Shown here piece after piece: positions 12,519 to 14,179 of a stretch of 14,179 bases of DNA. A model generated the notes under the pieces. The model was not told where the DNA came from. It did no database searches and worked only from the letters and a program-made list of their open reading frames with translations. Source of the stretch: Solirubrobacterales bacterium (lineage in GTDB: Bacteria; Actinomycetota; Thermoleophilia; Solirubrobacterales; Solirubrobacteraceae); contig DAHVAB010000022.1 in the NCBI GenBank assembly GCA_027314825.1, positions 1 to 14,179 on the forward strand. The letters run 5' to 3'. Position 1 is the first letter of the stretch; each line of letters opens with the position of its first letter. The position numbers and the translations under genes were made by a program.

Positions 12519-13243
12519 TCGTCGCGATCGACGGCCCCGCCGGCTCCGGCAAGTCGACGGTCGCAAGGGCGCTCGCCCGGCAGCTCGGCTTCGCCTACCT
12601 GGACACGGGGGCGATGTACCGCTGCGCGGCGATGTTCGCGCTCGACCGCCTCGGCGGCCTCGACGCGACGCCGGAGAGGATCGCCGCGATCGCGCCGCAG
12701 CTCGCCTCGCTGCGCATCGAGCTGCGCGACGGCGATGCCGGCGGGGGGCCGCGGCGCGTGCTGCTCGACGGCCGCGACGCGGATGCCGGCGGGGGGCCTC
12801 GGCGCGTGCTGCTGGACGGCCGCGACGTGACCGAGGAGATCCGTACGCCCGAGGTCTCCGAGATGGCCTCGCTGGTCGCGGCCGACCCGGGGGTGCGAAC
12901 GGCGCTCGTGGCCAAGCAGCGCGAGCTGCTCGCCGAAGGCGACTGGGTTGCGGAGGGGCGCGACATCGGCACGGCGGTCGCCCCGGAGGCGCAGGTGAAG
13001 GTGTTTCTGAGCGCCACCCCGCAGGAGCGGGCCGCGCGGCGGGCCGCCGAGCTCGGCGCCGACGTGCAGCGGATCGCCGTCGAGCAGGCGATCCGCGACG
13101 CGCGCGACGCGGGGCGCGAGCACAGCCCGCTGCGAGCGGCCGCCGATGCGGTCGCCATCGACACGACCGGGATGTCGGTCGAGCAGGTGGTGGAGCGGAT
13201 CGCCGCGCTGGCGCGCGAGGAGGACGCTCCACCGGAGCGCTGA
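12515..13243 (+). CDS. cmk: Cytidylate kinase
   Basis: Phosphorylates CMP and dCMP with ATP, recycling pyrimidine nucleotides in the cytoplasm. The 242 residues carry the P-loop GPAGSGKST (7-15), YLDTGAMYR (28-36), the CMP-binding DVTEEIRTPEVS (104-115), EGRDIGT (147-153) and the lid region with the SPLRAAADAVAIDT end. Residues 74-89 and 90-105 are a near-perfect 16-residue tandem duplication (DAGGGPRRVLLDGRDA then DAGGGPRRVLLDGRDV) caused by a 48-bp DNA duplication. The strand leading to the DGxDVT motif therefore occurs twice, and only the second copy is followed by TEEIR. All catalytic motifs remain, so activity is likely retained. The ATG overlaps the aroA stop by 4 bp. Confidence 0.95.
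   Translation: MIVAIDGPAGSGKSTVARALARQLGFAYLDTGAMYRCAAMFALDRLGGLDATPERIAAIAPQLASLRIELRDGDAGGGPRRVLLDGRDADAGGGPRRVLLDGRDVTEEIRTPEVSEMASLVAADPGVRTALVAKQRELLAEGDWVAEGRDIGTAVAPEAQVKVFLSATPQERAARRAAELGADVQRIAVEQAIRDARDAGREHSPLRAAADAVAIDTTGMSVEQVVERIAALAREEDAPPER
12734..12829. repeat. 48-bp in-frame tandem duplication within cmk
   Basis: Copies 12734-12781 and 12782-12829 match at 45 of 48 positions. Only two of the three differences lie outside the joining codon, so the event is probably fairly recent. It adds 16 residues to the CMP-binding domain. Confidence 0.93.
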
Positions 13244-13263
13244 AGCGGAGCGCGACGGCGTGA

Positions 13264-13300
13264 CGTCGCGTCGGGTCGCGCCGGGTCGGGTCGCGTCGCG
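13264..13300. repeat. Short GTCGCG/GGGTCG simple repeat between cmk and der
   Basis: The 108-bp cmk-der gap contains a run of imperfect 5- and 10-base units (GTCGCG, TCGGG) over about 37 bp. No terminator with a T-tract is visible in the gap. Confidence 0.5.
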
Positions 13301-13339
13301 CGCCGTGTCTGGTCACCGCGGGCCGGCCGCAGTCGCGGT

Positions 13340-13345
13340 CATACT
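13340..13345 (+). promoter_or_regulatory. Possible -10 hexamer for der, leaderless spacing
   Basis: CATACT (4 of 6 to TATAAT, with A2 and T6 kept) ends 6 nt before the ATG. The spacer GCTCAC holds no Shine-Dalgarno sequence. Confidence 0.4.
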
Positions 13346-13351
13346 GCTCAC

Positions 13352-14179
13352 ATGCTCAAGGTCGCGATCCTCGGATATCCGAACGTCGGGAAGTCCTCGC
13401 TGGTCAACCGCCTCTCCGGGCGGCGCGAGGCGGTCGTGCACGAGCGCTCCGGCGTGACGAGGGACCGCAACGAGGTGGAGTGCGAGTGGAACGGCCGCAG
13501 CTTCATCCTGATCGACACCGGCGGGATGGACTTCGCGGATGGGGACCCGCTGGCCGGCTCGATCCGCGAGCAGGCGCGCGCAGGGCTGGCCGACGCCGAC
13601 GTGGCCGTGCTGGTGGTCGATGCGCGAGCCGGCCTGCGGCCCGGCGACGAGGAGCTGGCCGACATCCTCCGGCGCGACGCCACCCCCGTGATCGTCGCCG
13701 CCAACAAGTGCGATCGCGTGCAGGATCTGCCGCTGGCGGCTGAGATGCACCGGCTCGGCCTCGGCGAGCCGATCGCCGTCTCCGCCGCGCAGGGACTCGG
13801 CTCCGGAGATCTGCTGGACCGGATCACGGAGCTCCTGCCGGCCGAGGAGCAGGCCGAGGCCGAGCAGGCGCTGCGGCTGGCGGTGATCGGCCGGCCGAAC
13901 GTGGGGAAGTCCTCGCTGGTCAACAGGATTCTCGGCCAGCAGCGTGTGATCGTCTCCGATGCGGCCGGCACGACTCGCGACGCGATCGACACGCCGCTGA
14001 GCATCGACGGCCGGCGCGTGATCATCGTGGATACGGCGGGGATGCGCCGCTCTTCGAAGGTGCAGGACTCGGTGGAGTACTACACGGCTCTGCGCTCCCG
14101 CCGCGCCGCCGAGCGCGCCGAGGTCGCGATCGTCGTATGCGATGCGCTCGACGGGATCACCTCGCAGGACCTGAGGATC
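13352..14179 (+). CDS. der: Ribosome-biogenesis GTPase Der (EngA), 3'-truncated by window edge
   Basis: Double-GTPase that assists assembly of the 50S ribosomal subunit. The 276 codons present cover the first G domain and most of the second. Domain 1 has G1 GYPNVGKSS (8-16), G3 DTGG and G4 NKCD. Domain 2 has G1 GRPNVGKSS, the TTRDAID switch and G3 DTAGMRR. Two tandem Era-like G domains are diagnostic of Der. Tyr in the first P-loop (GYPNVGKS) replaces the usual Arg but does not touch a catalytic position. The second G4 motif and the KH-like C-terminal domain lie beyond the window. It follows cmk by 108 bp and appears to have its own promoter. Confidence 0.95.
   Translation, partial: MLKVAILGYPNVGKSSLVNRLSGRREAVVHERSGVTRDRNEVECEWNGRSFILIDTGGMDFADGDPLAGSIREQARAGLADADVAVLVVDARAGLRPGDEELADILRRDATPVIVAANKCDRVQDLPLAAEMHRLGLGEPIAVSAAQGLGSGDLLDRITELLPAEEQAEAEQALRLAVIGRPNVGKSSLVNRILGQQRVIVSDAAGTTRDAIDTPLSIDGRRVIIVDTAGMRRSSKVQDSVEYYTALRSRRAAERAEVAIVVCDALDGITSQDLRI

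Noticed and set aside
10875..13316. Very long minus-strand open frame (about 813 codons) antisense to aroA and cmk
   Set aside because: It is Arg/Pro/Ala-rich without any recognisable domain and lies opposite two clear enzymes. High GC leaves antisense frames free of stops.
13315..13339. ACCGCG...CGCGGT inverted repeat before der as an operator
   Set aside because: Only 6 bp with a 13-bp spacer; expected by chance in this composition.
1..14179. tRNA or rRNA genes, insertion sequences, phage genes
   Set aside because: No cloverleaf-like sequence, transposase motif or terminal inverted repeats were seen on reading either strand.

Overview
The window is very GC-rich with dense coding, frequent GTG/TTG starts and 4-bp gene overlaps. 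It looks like a chromosomal housekeeping region of a high-GC actinobacterium. The gene order (chorismate mutase, hisC, DAHP synthase, tyrA, aroA, cmk, der) and the secreted-protein style suggest Thermoleophilia/Solirubrobacterales, but that placement is inference. Many genes carry a -10-like hexamer (xAxxxT) only 6-9 nt before the start codon, which suggests mostly leaderless transcription.

Layout. 1-707 (minus) is the N-terminal third to half of a cytochrome P450 running off the left edge. It is divergent from trpS across a 160-bp gap filled by two copies of a 65-bp repeat. trpS (868-1884), scpA and scpB follow as a tight plus-strand operon (tryptophanyl-tRNA synthetase and the two condensin accessory subunits). 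rlmN (minus) converges on scpB across a 51/52-bp duplication that supplies a CTAG stop to both genes. rlmN is divergent, with only 18 bp between the starts, from an RsuA/RluB-type pseudouridine synthase. The 3' end of that synthase overlaps aroH (chorismate mutase).

A secreted protein (5738-7852) sits between aroH and hisC. It combines an EXORDIUM-like domain carrying an HExxE motif, a PKD domain, a Thr-rich linker and a C-terminal beta-rich domain. Its glutamate codon usage (mostly GAA) differs sharply from its neighbours (mostly GAG), suggesting acquired DNA. Then come hisC, DAHP synthase with an N-terminal regulatory domain, tyrA, aroA (EPSP synthase) and cmk. der is cut by the right edge.

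Together aroH, hisC, aroF, tyrA and aroA cover entry into the shikimate pathway, EPSP synthesis, chorismate to prephenate, and the dehydrogenase and aminotransferase steps to tyrosine. The best candidate for something undescribed is the 220-bp leader before the DAHP synthase. It has a plausible promoter inside the 3' end of hisC and a 24-codon reading frame whose last 11 residues include Tyr, Tyr, Trp and Phe. Those codons overlap the first of several mutually exclusive RNA helices, as expected of a ribosome-mediated attenuator sensing aromatic amino acids.

A second theme is at least seven short tandem duplications in 14 kb. Those inside genes are all multiples of three (12, 21, 24 and 48 bp).
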